Assembly (NCBI GenBank): GCA_018394315.1
Contig: CP074575.1
Location: forward strand, 1,019,501 to 1,083,500
DNA length: 64,000 nt
Reading direction: 5' to 3'
Source: Mycoplasmatota bacterium
GTDB taxonomy: Bacteria; Bacillota_I; Bacilli_A; MAG-NZ
The notes beneath the pieces were generated by a model. It was not told the origin of the DNA. It searched no databases and saw only the letters and a program-made list of their open reading frames with translations. The position numbers and the translations under genes were made by a program. Shown here in pieces: positions 38,461 through 47,543 of this stretch. The number at the start of each line of letters is the position of its first letter. The stretch's first letter is position 1.

Positions 38461-38512
38461 ATCAATAGAATGGGGTAGAAAAAAAATAATTATTCAAATG
38501 GATTCTATTGAT
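38461..38512 (+). promoter_or_regulatory. 11-bp inverted repeat
   Basis: ATCAATAGAAT (38461-38471) and ATTCTATTGAT (38502-38512) are perfect inverted copies 30 bp apart, just before the next gene. Possible operator or weak terminator. Confidence 0.45.
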
Positions 38513-38554
38513 ATCTAATTATAAATTATATAACCTATAGCAGGAGGTGAGTTT

Positions 38555-38749
38555 ATGCAAATCATATACGTAATAGCAAAAAACGGAAGGGTCCATGGAG
38601 TTAGAATTGACGAGAACGACATTAATGATTGGAGGATATCAGATCAAGCAACACTTATAGAGGATGAAGAAGCTGCAGTTCAACTGCATAGATTACTAGA
38701 TAGTTCTGCTCAATTTGACAAAGTATCATTATTAACGATTGAAATCTAA
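38555..38749 (+). CDS. Small protein, unknown function
   Basis: 64 residues (MQIIYVIAKNGRVHGVRIDEND...), acidic, no membrane segment. AGGAGGTGAG precedes the ATG. No family is recognised. It is the last gene of the left half of the element. Confidence 0.62.
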   Translation: MQIIYVIAKNGRVHGVRIDENDINDWRISDQATLIEDEEAAVQLHRLLDSSAQFDKVSLLTIEI

Positions 38750-38975
38750 ATCATATCTTTAAGTAAGTATTACTATGATGCTAGATATACGTGGATTGTT
38801 TAAATTACTGTTGTGCTGGAGCTACCTACTATTTAATTGAAGTATTTCATCATATTAATACTATGAGCTACATCTAAATTCGATATATCTGACTTTCTAA
38901 TACTTCATGTTTGTCACCAATACTGAGGAAGGTTAGAAAACGAGAATAATAAAATCGTTACAGATAAGAATACAG

Positions 38976-39212
38976 ATGAAAAAAAATGTAGTAAGAAATG
39001 TACTATTTATGTTCCAAAATATCGTTGTGGAGGAAAGAGAGTTTAGCAAAAATGATCTTATAGAGTTGTTTAAAGTAACCGGGAGAAGTATTATCAATTA
39101 TGTTAATGAGATTAATTGCTATCTCTATAATGATTACATCTACAAGGAACTCAAGTATGATAAGTCCAATAAGAGATATATTGTTGTAAGTTTAGAGGAG
39201 TGGGATGATTAA
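38976..39212 (+). CDS. DeoR-like helix-turn-helix protein
   Basis: 78 residues. FSKNDLIELFKVTGRSIINYVNEINCYL is a winged-helix/HTH_11 type DNA-binding motif. No strong ribosome site is visible before the ATG. A second similar reading frame follows at 39327-39530. The pair separates the core genes from the defence-like cargo. Confidence 0.6.
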   Translation: MKKNVVRNVLFMFQNIVVEEREFSKNDLIELFKVTGRSIINYVNEINCYLYNDYIYKELKYDKSNKRYIVVSLEEWDD

Positions 39213-39259
39213 AAATATTCCCTATTTTTTTCAAAGTGAAGTACTGCTTCCACATCATT

Positions 39260-39268
39260 TGTTATAAT
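39260..39268 (+). promoter_or_regulatory. Extended -10 promoter
   Basis: TGTTATAAT (TGnTATAAT) at 39260-39268, before the second HTH frame. Confidence 0.5.
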
Positions 39269-39326
39269 CCCTTGAATTAATTCAATTGGAGATGATCTCA
39301 AAATTAATGCAACAGGGGGAATTGTT

Positions 39327-39530
39327 ATCAAGTCAGAGGCGATATTATTCATTATGTATTACATGTTATTGGGATCGACTTTTGGGAGAACAGAGCTATC
39401 TAAGACCTTCGGTGTTGATACAAGGACTGTTTCCAGATATGTATCTGAGATAAACGTGTTTTTCATGAATAATTATATCAACCATAAGATTGTTTATGCT
39501 GGTGAATTGAAGAAGTACCGAATGGAGTAA
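39327..39530 (+). CDS. Second DeoR-like HTH protein, start codon unclear
   Basis: The frame reads IKSEAILFIMYYMLLGSTFGRTELSKTFGVDTRTVSRYVSEINVFFMNNYINHK... and ends at TAA 39528. It aligns with the product of 38976-39212 (ELSKTFGVDTRTVSRYVSEIN versus DLIELFKVTGRSIINYVNEIN). The ribosome-like GGGGGA (39315) points to a start near 39327, but that codon is ATC; the first ATG is 39354, inside the domain. It may use a rare start or be damaged. Confidence 0.5.
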   Translation: MKSEAILFIMYYMLLGSTFGRTELSKTFGVDTRTVSRYVSEINVFFMNNYINHKIVYAGELKKYRME

Positions 39531-39564
39531 CAAAGAAAAAAGAAGTCTAGACTAATAATGAACA

Positions 39565-39586
39565 AGGGGGATGACATCCCTTTTTC
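39565..39586 (+). terminator. Terminator after the HTH pair
   Basis: GGGATG-A-CATCCC (39568-39580) followed by five T. Confidence 0.7.
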
Positions 39587-39767
39587 TATTGATGGCTGAA
39601 TGAATATTTCTAGTGCTTCTAAATGCATTTAGATAAATAGTTTGTGATTTAAGTCGAATAGTGTAAAATCAAGGTAGAGGATTCTATAAATATTTATAAG
39701 ATTATATGATTGTTTAACCGTAAGTCTAATTATATTGATTATTTTAAGAAAATTGATAGTAAAAACC

Positions 39768-39792
39768 CAGAGGGACATTGAGTCCCTCTTTG
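39768..39792 (+). terminator. Hairpin GAGGGAC/GTCCCTC before the nuclease gene
   Basis: GAGGGAC (39770-39776), loop ATTGA, GTCCCTC (39782-39788), then TTT. The 17-nt core GAGGGACATTGAGTCCC is repeated exactly at 41472-41488. Confidence 0.7.
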
Positions 39793-39863
39793 ATTTGATA
39801 CTACTCTATATGATATTATTAGAATGTATACACATAATTACCAACAATTATGGGGGAAATAGA

Positions 39864-41363
39864 ATGAATAATCCGGCTTATGTTCAGAAATTTGATAATG
39901 TATTGCGAAAGGTTTATCTTAAAGATAGACTGATATTTTCACAGGTACAATCAACACAATTAATGGGAATTCATAACAATAAAGTGCTTGAATACGGGAA
40001 GAAGGGTCTTTTTCCTGAAAATTATGTTTTTTTTTCTTGCAGAAGTATTCAAGATTTCGGAGGAAAACCATATAAGGATTATAACTTTTTAATGAAAAAC
40101 ATTAAAAACCTTGTTTCAAATCAAAATTCTGTTTTAGAGATTTATAATAATTCACACAGTCATGAAGAACTAAAAACAGTGTTATTATATACACAGATTC
40201 CGTTACAAAGAAATTATGAATATTTGTATTACAGGTATAATTATATTTTCAGTTTTGTTAACGACAAAATTGACATGAATACTGTATTTTATAATAAATT
40301 TGGTACTTCTCATATTAGATTTACAGATTTTATGATGAGTTTTATTGTAACTACCAATGCCCTTAAAAATTATCCTATGCGTTATATAAACATGTTAAAT
40401 AATCTCTTTAGGAGATTTAACGATGTAGTCACAGAGTTATCTCAACACAGGGATAAGTTGATAAACATTCATAAACTAAGGAGAAATAAAAATAGACTTT
40501 TCTCAATACTTGATCTAAATATCTTGAACTCATACCCAATTGTATATTTCTACAACGATAAGAAATATTTAGAAATGGCGGTGCCGTTTGTTCCATCTAT
40601 AGTAAATGCATGCACTGAGTCTCTGCTTTTTAGATTGACAGAGAATAAAGACGGTTTAAGATCTATTATAGGAAAAGAAGTACTAGAAGAATATGTTTAT
40701 CATATCATCGATACAAGTACTACATCAGGAGTACATAAGATGATTAGGGAATTTAGTTATAATAAAGGTGATAAGTTTTGCGATATCACATTATTAGATG
40801 ACCACGATAATATCATCTTAGTTGAGATTAAGATGGGAACACCCCCTTTGAAAATAAGAGACATGAATGAAAAGGAAATCAATAATTATAATAAAAGAAT
40901 TTCTGAAGTGATAGTTCAAGCATATAAGAAGATTACTTTGTTACAAAGTGGTTCGATAACATCAGATGACGGTAGCATATCTCTTGTTGCAAAAAGTAGA
41001 TTATTTGGAATAGCAGTTTTAAATAGTGAAATATACCATAATAAAGAGGGTATATATAATTTTGCATTAAATGATTTACGTGATTTTGGTATATCAGTTA
41101 ATATGCAAGAATTATGTGAGAAAGTAATGATAGTATCTCTATATGACTTTGAGAGATGGCTGCATAGTGGAACTCAGACAATAATCAATTATTGCGAAGA
41201 AAACAAAACAAGTAAGACTTTTTTTGATGTTGTTTACAATCCCTCAGGTGTTAATCAGTCGAATTTGATACTTGAAAAATATACTACAATGCTTAGTACC
41301 TTTGTTGATGAAGAGAAAGAGCATTTTGAATTATTCCTGTCTAAGAGTAAAAATAATTCATAA
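39864..41363 (+). CDS. PD-(D/E)XK-like nuclease domain protein, defence candidate
   Basis: The ATG at 39864 follows GGGGGAAATAG; the in-frame stretch upstream to 39735 overlaps the terminator and has no ribosome site. The product has 499 residues. The C-terminal half has KFCDITLLDDHDNIILVEIKMG, the D-(x)n-ExK pattern of restriction-like nucleases, followed by QAYKKITLLQSG, a possible supporting Gln helix. The first 300 residues are unassigned, rich in Tyr, Phe and Asn, and have no membrane segment. It is a lone gene between two copies of one terminator, which fits a single-gene defence cassette. No named family is claimed. Confidence 0.62.
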   Translation: MNNPAYVQKFDNVLRKVYLKDRLIFSQVQSTQLMGIHNNKVLEYGKKGLFPENYVFFSCRSIQDFGGKPYKDYNFLMKNIKNLVSNQNSVLEIYNNSHSHEELKTVLLYTQIPLQRNYEYLYYRYNYIFSFVNDKIDMNTVFYNKFGTSHIRFTDFMMSFIVTTNALKNYPMRYINMLNNLFRRFNDVVTELSQHRDKLINIHKLRRNKNRLFSILDLNILNSYPIVYFYNDKKYLEMAVPFVPSIVNACTESLLFRLTENKDGLRSIIGKEVLEEYVYHIIDTSTTSGVHKMIREFSYNKGDKFCDITLLDDHDNIILVEIKMGTPPLKIRDMNEKEINNYNKRISEVIVQAYKKITLLQSGSITSDDGSISLVAKSRLFGIAVLNSEIYHNKEGIYNFALNDLRDFGISVNMQELCEKVMIVSLYDFERWLHSGTQTIINYCEENKTSKTFFDVVYNPSGVNQSNLILEKYTTMLSTFVDEEKEHFELFLSKSKNNS

Positions 41364-41471
41364 TCGTTGGAATTGTTATCACTGATAATACTCAGACGAA
41401 ATGGTATAAAAAAGTTAAGCAATTATGTGGAAATGTTTCATTATTATTAGATACCATAAATGATTCAGTAT

Positions 41472-41494
41472 GAGGGACATTGAGTCCCTTTTTC
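41472..41494 (+). terminator. Repeated GAGGGAC/GTCCC terminator
   Basis: The 17-nt core is identical to the hairpin at 39770, followed by five T. It ends the nuclease cassette and precedes the next one. Confidence 0.8.
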
Positions 41495-41583
41495 TCTTAT
41501 CAACCCTCTGAAAAAGAAATCCATTCACAAGATGTCAAGATAGGTCATTGTTCTGTGTTTATTAGACCTATTAAACCAATATT

Positions 41584-41592
41584 TGATATAAT
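41584..41592 (+). promoter_or_regulatory. Extended -10 promoter of the next cassette
   Basis: TGATATAAT at 41584-41592; the same TGATATAAT occurs before the methyltransferase operon and the NLR-like gene. Confidence 0.55.
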
Positions 41593-41613
41593 ATACATAA
41601 AAGGGGGACACAC

Positions 41614-42485
41614 ATGAACGTTAAGATAGATCTAAAATCAGACTTTCATAGTAATATGAGACTGAAGATAATGACTGAGGGTATAATTACCGAAGGTATA
41701 ACTAGAGAAGATACCTTAGTTATAAGATATTTGACATATTTGAGAAAAATCGGTTATCCATCTCAAAAACGACATATTTTCGAATCAGCTAGTTTTCATT
41801 GTCCATCTGCTCACAGAGCGGGATTAGAATGTATAAAAGAGAAACTTAAAGATGGAGAGTCCATTTTTGCTCACCATAGTAAAAAGATAGACAACTTAAA
41901 TGTGAATGACCTTATGTTCAACGAATGGGGAGTAGTGCACCTTCATCTAGGCGTGGAATCAGATTCAAATGATCCTAGATTTGTACAACGCACTGGTCCA
42001 TTATTATTTGTGTTGTTAAGTGATAAAGAGGCATACTTAATTGGTGTAGGAAAGCATGGTGATTGGACTGATTCAAATATCTTAAAAACTATCTATGAAA
42101 ATTGGCCGCAATTTATAGAACGAAATATTGTTGATGCAAAAGGAATCTCCTATGAATTAACTAGTGCAGAACACGCTGGATTAAGAAAAGAAAATATTAA
42201 CGCTGTTCTTGCATTTGAGAGCGGTGGAGTAAAATATACTATACCCCAATTGGAATTGCTACTTCAGGTGATTCTATTAGAGATGTCAGGAATTACATGC
42301 GGGTTATTAGTATTTTAAACATCACTGAGCAAGAGATAATAGAAAATATAGAGGAGAATCTAGAAAAGATTAAAAACATAGGAGGGCTTACATTGTCTGA
42401 TATAGAATGTCGCCTTGAATATGACGATGGGTGGTATGTTGTAGAAATAAACAGTGAAGTAATCATTTCTCGACATTCCTTATAA
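41614..42485 (+). pseudogene. Unknown cytosolic protein split by a 5-bp tandem duplication
   Basis: The first frame (41614-42318) gives 234 residues; its last 20 or so (PQLELLLQVILLEMSGITC...) look like out-of-frame sequence. The second frame (42297-42485) reads upstream as YTPIGIATSGDSIRDVRNYM before MRVISILNITEQEI. TATAC occurs twice in a row at 42235-42244; removing one copy joins ...AFESGGVKYT to PIGIATSGDS..., giving about 289 residues. GPLLFVLLSDKEAYLIGVGKHGDW is a well-formed segment of the first part, but I do not recognise the family. Either inactivated or phase-variable. Confidence 0.68.
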
Positions 42486-42515
42486 AATTCAAAATACTCA
42501 TTATGGATATAAAAA

Positions 42516-42579
42516 TAATCTGGAGAAATCGGATTACTTTTTTTGGAGTAAGAATCTGTCTTTCTAGAAAGTATAATGG
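42516..42579 (+). repeat. Cassette-end repeat, copy A
   Basis: Terminator TAATCTG/CGGATTA plus T-run, then GGAGTAAGAATCTGTC...CTAGAAAGTATAATGG. The post-terminator part is shared with copies B (48941-49006) and C (51828-51893). Confidence 0.7.
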
Positions 42580-42650
42580 ATGTATAGTGATGATAATCAC
42601 CCTAGATAGATATTTGAAAAGTTGATGGTGAATTAAGTAGAAATTTGATT

Positions 42651-42682
42651 GGCGTGGGTTCAAATCTCACATGTTTCGTCAT
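42651..42682 (+). other. tRNA-like T-arm scar
   Basis: GTGGG-TTCAAAT-CTCAC forms a T stem with a canonical seven-base TTCAAAT loop, followed by about seven bases and TCA. No upstream tRNA half exists. This looks like a decayed 3' end of a tRNA or tmRNA, i.e. an old attachment site. Confidence 0.45.
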
Positions 42683-42686
42683 TTAA

Positions 42687-42887
42687 ATTAATATTGCAAA
42701 CGTTCAGAGCGTTTGTTATCCTATATGTGATCACACAGTCAAAAATTTAAATATTGATGGTATAAAGTTATGTACTGTATGTGGAGATTACCTCATAAAA
42801 AGAAAAGGACGATATGGATATTTTTATGGATGTAACTCATTTAAGTATGAGGTTTGTAATTACACCATTAATGTAAAAAATACATAA
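42687..42887 (+). pseudogene. Topoisomerase-type zinc ribbon fragment
   Basis: An open frame without a start codon reads ...IKLCTVCGDYLIKRKGRYGYFYGCNSFKYEVCNYT..., the four-Cys zinc ribbon found at the C-terminus of topoisomerase I and of some nucleases. It is the tail of a gene whose front is missing. Confidence 0.6.
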
Positions 42888-42963
42888 TGTTATAGAAAAT
42901 GCGACTTTTATAAGTTGCCTTTATTCTGACTAATTTAGCGTGTAAGAGAATATACAGAATTAT

Positions 42964-43804
42964 TGGTTCTGTTGCAAAAACAGAGCCTTTCTTATGTAAG
43001 GTAAAATAATATCTTTGATTGGTGTGCTTTATGCAACTTGAAATATCTGATTGATCAAATTGATCTCATCAGATACTAATGAAGTATTAGCTTGTCTCTT
43101 TCGAATCATGTTCATTGATTCGATTCCTTGGATGGTGGAACAAGCTGATTTAAAGTGTTTAAAACCGGGGACATTATTGGTGACACGTTTGATATGTCGA
43201 TGATCTTGCTCAATAATGTTATTCATATATTTGGATGAACGATGTTTAGTTGAAGACGCTAATCTATTTAGTCTCATTTCATTCTTTATCGCTTTAATCG
43301 TTGCCCAGTGTTTATCAGTAGTTATAACTCTAGGATTAGAGTTATGTGGGGAACGGAGTGCTTTTCTAAAAAACTTCTTAGCCGCATATCTATCACGCTT
43401 TTTAGATATCCAAAAGTCAATTGTGTCTCCATGTTGATCAACTGCACGATATAGATATGTCCAGTTTCCATTCACTTTTATATAAGTTTCATCAACTCTC
43501 CACGAATCACTAGTTCTTTTGAGATGCTTTCTTAACCCACGATTAAGGATTGGTGAATACTCAATCACCCATCTGTAGATAGTTGTATGATTGAGAAAGA
43601 GACCTCTTTCTTCCATTATTTCTTGCAAGTTTCTGTAAGATAGCGGATACTTCAAGTACCATCTAACACAAAGAATGATAATTTCGGTTTCAAAGTGTTT
43701 CCACTTGAATATGTTCTTGTTCATAAATAATCCCCAGTTTATTTTAATATTGAGTTATAATTATAACATAAGAAGGTTACCGATAGAATTTTTGCAACAG
43801 AACC
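42964..43804 (-). mobile_element. IS6/IS26-family insertion sequence
   Basis: Perfect 16-bp terminal inverted repeats GGTTCTGTTGCAAAAA (42964-42979 and the complement at 43789-43804) enclose one transposase; total 841 bp. The 8-bp flanks (agaatatt and gtattttt) differ, so no target duplication is seen. That is consistent with recombination between copies or loss of adjacent DNA. Confidence 0.92.
43029..43724 (-). CDS. IS6-family transposase
   Basis: 231-residue DDE transposase: RNLQEIMEERGLFLNHTTIYRW at the N-terminus, the catalytic Asp in SWRVDETYIKVNG, the second in RVITTDKHWAT, and the Glu in YMNNIIEQDHRHIKRV. The frame is intact. Confidence 0.95.
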   Translation of the reverse strand: MNKNIFKWKHFETEIIILCVRWYLKYPLSYRNLQEIMEERGLFLNHTTIYRWVIEYSPILNRGLRKHLKRTSDSWRVDETYIKVNGNWTYLYRAVDQHGDTIDFWISKKRDRYAAKKFFRKALRSPHNSNPRVITTDKHWATIKAIKNEMRLNRLASSTKHRSSKYMNNIIEQDHRHIKRVTNNVPGFKHFKSACSTIQGIESMNMIRKRQANTSLVSDEINLINQIFQVA

Positions 43805-43866
43805 GTATTTTTTAGATGTGGTTCTGTAATCTTCGATAAGTAGTGTGTTCTTAAACATAAGTATAT

Positions 43867-43912
43867 ACACTCTATAAATACATTTTAAGAGTGTAGTTTT
43901 GTGTGATATAAT
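43867..43912 (+). promoter_or_regulatory. Promoter and possible operator of the methyltransferase operon
   Basis: Inverted repeat ACACTCT (43867) / AGAGTGT (43888) overlaps the -35 region of an extended -10 promoter TGATATAAT (43904-43912). Confidence 0.55.
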
Positions 43913-43975
43913 AGAAAAAAGAGAAAAACAGTATACCTGTGGACTTATTGAACTAAAAAAATAAAGGGTGATTAT

Positions 43976-45256
43976 ATGACTACCATTAATTCAATTGAAG
44001 AACTTAAAGGAATTAATTTTGAACTAATTCCTGAAGATGATAAATGGAGTTTTGGAGAGAGCAAGGAGCATCCTATGCACAGAATCCATGCTTACCCTGC
44101 CAAATTTCCTGGTTTCATTGCCGAAAAGGCCATAGATTTCGCACTAGATAATGGAGTGGTTCTTGAAACTATTGCTGATACTTTTTGTGGGTGTGGTACT
44201 GTCGCACTTGCTGCTAAGCAAAGGAACTTCAATTTCTGGGGAGTTGACATCAATCCAGTTGCAACTTTAATTGCAAATTCTAAACTTCATGATTATGATA
44301 TTTTCAAAGTTGAAGAGTACTATAAAGAAATTAAATCAAATCTGCTGGGTAGCACTGAAAGTTTAAGTCAGTCCTCTAATAGTAGAATCCAGTATTGGTT
44401 TAACAAGAACACTATTGGTGAACTTTCAAGACTTCTAGAATCCATAAATACAACTGCCCCTGAAGGAAAGTATAGAGATTTATTTTTGACTGTATACTCA
44501 AGTATTCTGAAAACCACTTCTAAATGGTTATCAAAGTCAATCAAACCTCAAGTAGATCCTAATAAAATCATCATAAAAGTGACAGATGCATTTGAAAGAA
44601 ATTACAATAAAACCCTTAAGGCATTAAAGATTGCATCTGAGTCATCTTCGAATATTACTATAGAAACCAATAATTTTCTAAATACGAATTGTGTCGCACC
44701 TAAGATCGATTTACTAGTTACAAGTCCTCCATACGTAACATCTTATGAGTATGCAGATTTGCACCAATTATCTACTCTTTGGCTCGGGTTTACAGAGGAT
44801 TACAAAGAACTAAGGCAGGACACAATTGGTAGTTTGTACAAGAGTGGTTCCAGAGGCGATGTTCGTGAAGGTCGCTTGAATCAGACAGTGAAGCAAATGA
44901 TTTTGAATTTAAATGATACTAATATTTCAAAGACAAGAATCAATTCAATAATAACTTATTACTTAGACATGCAGAATGTAGTCAAAAAAATAGCAAGATC
45001 GATAAATAATAATGGAATGGTTGTGTTTGTCATTGGAGATACAGAATATAAGGGAATTAAAATAACAAACGCTAAGCATTTAGTAGAATGTCTTCTCTTA
45101 AACAACATTGCTGATATAAAACTTGTAAAAAGGAAGATTTCAAATAAATCATTAACACCGTATAGAGATAAGAACGGGAGATTCACTAAAGATAAAAACG
45201 CAAGAAAGATTTATAGCGAGGAATTTGTAGTTATTGGGAGGAAATTTGATGCCTAA
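43976..45256 (+). CDS. DNA methyltransferase (TSPPY type) of a three-gene system
   Basis: 426 residues. SAM-binding motif I is DTFCGCGTVALAA (about 68-80), followed by WGVDINP; catalytic motif IV is TSPPY (249-253). Motif I before IV is the order of the alpha/gamma groups, and TSPPY is common in N4-cytosine and some N6-adenine enzymes. The inserted segment between the motifs (about 100-240) may recognise DNA. The gene overlaps the next by eight bases. It presumably marks self DNA for the sensor and receiver proteins that follow. Confidence 0.85.
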   Translation: MTTINSIEELKGINFELIPEDDKWSFGESKEHPMHRIHAYPAKFPGFIAEKAIDFALDNGVVLETIADTFCGCGTVALAAKQRNFNFWGVDINPVATLIANSKLHDYDIFKVEEYYKEIKSNLLGSTESLSQSSNSRIQYWFNKNTIGELSRLLESINTTAPEGKYRDLFLTVYSSILKTTSKWLSKSIKPQVDPNKIIIKVTDAFERNYNKTLKALKIASESSSNITIETNNFLNTNCVAPKIDLLVTSPPYVTSYEYADLHQLSTLWLGFTEDYKELRQDTIGSLYKSGSRGDVREGRLNQTVKQMILNLNDTNISKTRINSIITYYLDMQNVVKKIARSINNNGMVVFVIGDTEYKGIKITNAKHLVECLLLNNIADIKLVKRKISNKSLTPYRDKNGRFTKDKNARKIYSEEFVVIGRKFDA

Positions 45257-47543
45257 GAAAAAGGAAGAATTACGCATGAGACCTTATGCAAGGTTGTTAA
45301 CCATGCTAAGTGAGCAACTTATAAAGAATGAAATAATTGCATTATCAGAGTTAATCAAAAATGCTTATGATGCTGGTTCAAAGTGGGTCGAAGTAAATTT
45401 TGAAAATTTCGGGGAGAATTATGAAATTTTTGGAGATTCTCAAATTACTATTTCAGATACTGGTTGTGGAATGAATAAGGATATTATTGTAAACCATTTT
45501 ATGAACCCTGCGACATCTGTGAAAAAACACTTGGATTCAAACTCTGAGAACAGAGTACCGCAGGGTGAAAAAGGAATTGGTAGATTCTCTATGTTCAAAC
45601 TTGGTAACAAAGTAAATATCATTACTAAGACTATAGATGAAAACTTTGGACATAACTTAACATTTGACTTCTCTGACTATGATAACGAGTTTTTACAACA
45701 AAATGGGGAAGAAAAGGAAATCTATCTAGATTCCATCTATGCAGAATATGAAAAAATTTATAATGTCGAGATTCTGAAAAAGAATAAAGGTACAATAATA
45801 GAAATTACAGGAATAAAAGGAAGTTGGAATTCTAAAAAGGTACGTGAGTTTGTAGATGAAATGGTAAGATTTATTCCTATAAAGTTTCAAGACAAAGAAT
45901 CAAATAAAGTCAAAAAAAACACCTTTGAGATAAGATTGTTAAAGGATGGAATCAAGCTCAGAAATTTTGAAGAAGCTGCTAAGGAAATAAGAAACATCGT
46001 TGAGCACAAAGCAGTAATCAAAATTACAGATGGTTTCTATGATGAGAAGAAAAAAACAGTGAGCTTTAATTATCAAAAGGGAGACTCTATTGTTAGAAAA
46101 GGCTTTATCGACTTGGTCCCAAAAAGCAAAGATATTATGAGTAGGTCGCAACATTCTTTTACTGCGAAAATGCAAGGTCTTTCATTATACAGGGGAAGTT
46201 CGGTAATAAAGGAACCGGTTTCAGACTATTTTGGGGAAGGTGAAACTACTTCATGTGGATCCTTTTCATTTAAATTTTATGTTTTTGATTTTTCAGGTAC
46301 CCAATTGGATCCTTACGGACTGAATAAGAATGAGAAAAATAGATTACGGAACCATAGAGTTTTCTTATATCGTGATGGGGTTAGAGTACAACCATATGGA
46401 GCAAGTGATGACGACTGGTTAGAAATGGATAGAAGAAGAGCTGCAACTAAAGCTAGTGAGATTTTCAGTAATGATCAAATATTAGGAGAAATAGGTATCG
46501 GAAAATTCAGCAATCCGAACTTAATAGATAAAACTAACAGAGAAGGTTTAATAACAGATGACGAGTCCTTTAAACAAATGATTACTCTTATAGGAGCATT
46601 TCTAAGTACCATAAGAGTAAGTTTGTATATGGAATATATTTACTCGAAGAACAAAAGAAAAGAAGAAGATAAAAAATCAAAACAAGCAAACTATACTATT
46701 GATTTGCAATACCTAGCGAATACTTTTAAAAGCGATAAACAATTATTAAAAAGAGTCAAAAACATCGAGGATGAGTTTCACAGACAAGACAAACAACACG
46801 CTAGTAGGATGAAGATAGTAGAAAATCTAGCAGGAATTGGTCTGTCAGTGGAAATGGCAGCTCATGATACAAATTTGACAATTAGTAGATTAGTTGACAA
46901 AATTGGTTACCTGAGGAGTGAATTGGTACAAGCACCCTTAACAATAATGAATAATTTACATTCAATACAAGAAAGTGTAATTAGTGCAGAGGAAGGTGTG
47001 GCGCTTCTAAGAGATAAGATGAAAAACATTGACCAACTATTTGCCTCTTCAAGTTCACGACCAAAAAATGTTAGGATAGAAGAAATCATACGTAAAGTTG
47101 AACTCATGTATGGAAAAAAACTACGAGATGCAGATATAGTTGTTAAGTATAATCTCATTGGGATATCACCACTCATTGTTAGGATTGTAGACGCATTTGT
47201 TTATCAAATATTCATAAATTTATTTGACAATGCATGCTACTTTCTTGATGGTATAGAAGGTACAAAAATTATTACAATCACCCTAGATTCTGAAAGGCTA
47301 AAAGTTATTTTCTCAGACAATGGACCAGGTATATCTTCATTAGATAAACCTTTCGTATTCGATGCTTTTTACTCTACAAAAGGAGAAGAAGGAAAAGGTC
47401 TGGGGATGTATATTGCTAAGAGGTTGCTTGAAAGAGGAGAATTTAACATATATATACCTAGACTCGCAGAAGAAGTAATTCATGAAGGGGCTAATTTCGT
47501 AATAGATTTCGCAAAAAACAATGAAAGTGATGGTTCGTATTGA
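45249..47543 (+). CDS. Dual-GHKL protein: HSP90/MORC-like ATPase fused to a histidine kinase
   Basis: 764 residues from the ATG at 45249 (GGGAGGA six bases upstream). The N-terminal GHKL ATPase has the N-box ELIKNAYDAG (about 34-43), DTGCGM (70-75) and GEKGIGRFSM (107-115), as in MutL/HSP90/MORC proteins. The C-terminal part has a dimerisation/phosphoacceptor-like helix with His (SVEMAAHDTNLTISRLV) and a second ATP-binding domain with NLFDNACYFL, DNGPGIS and GKGLGMYIAKRL, i.e. a classical histidine kinase core. No membrane helix is present, so it senses something in the cytoplasm. The next gene encodes a receiver domain, its probable phosphorylation partner. Confidence 0.85.
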   Translation: MPKKKEELRMRPYARLLTMLSEQLIKNEIIALSELIKNAYDAGSKWVEVNFENFGENYEIFGDSQITISDTGCGMNKDIIVNHFMNPATSVKKHLDSNSENRVPQGEKGIGRFSMFKLGNKVNIITKTIDENFGHNLTFDFSDYDNEFLQQNGEEKEIYLDSIYAEYEKIYNVEILKKNKGTIIEITGIKGSWNSKKVREFVDEMVRFIPIKFQDKESNKVKKNTFEIRLLKDGIKLRNFEEAAKEIRNIVEHKAVIKITDGFYDEKKKTVSFNYQKGDSIVRKGFIDLVPKSKDIMSRSQHSFTAKMQGLSLYRGSSVIKEPVSDYFGEGETTSCGSFSFKFYVFDFSGTQLDPYGLNKNEKNRLRNHRVFLYRDGVRVQPYGASDDDWLEMDRRRAATKASEIFSNDQILGEIGIGKFSNPNLIDKTNREGLITDDESFKQMITLIGAFLSTIRVSLYMEYIYSKNKRKEEDKKSKQANYTIDLQYLANTFKSDKQLLKRVKNIEDEFHRQDKQHASRMKIVENLAGIGLSVEMAAHDTNLTISRLVDKIGYLRSELVQAPLTIMNNLHSIQESVISAEEGVALLRDKMKNIDQLFASSSSRPKNVRIEEIIRKVELMYGKKLRDADIVVKYNLIGISPLIVRIVDAFVYQIFINLFDNACYFLDGIEGTKIITITLDSERLKVIFSDNGPGISSLDKPFVFDAFYSTKGEEGKGLGMYIAKRLLERGEFNIYIPRLAEEVIHEGANFVIDFAKNNESDGSY

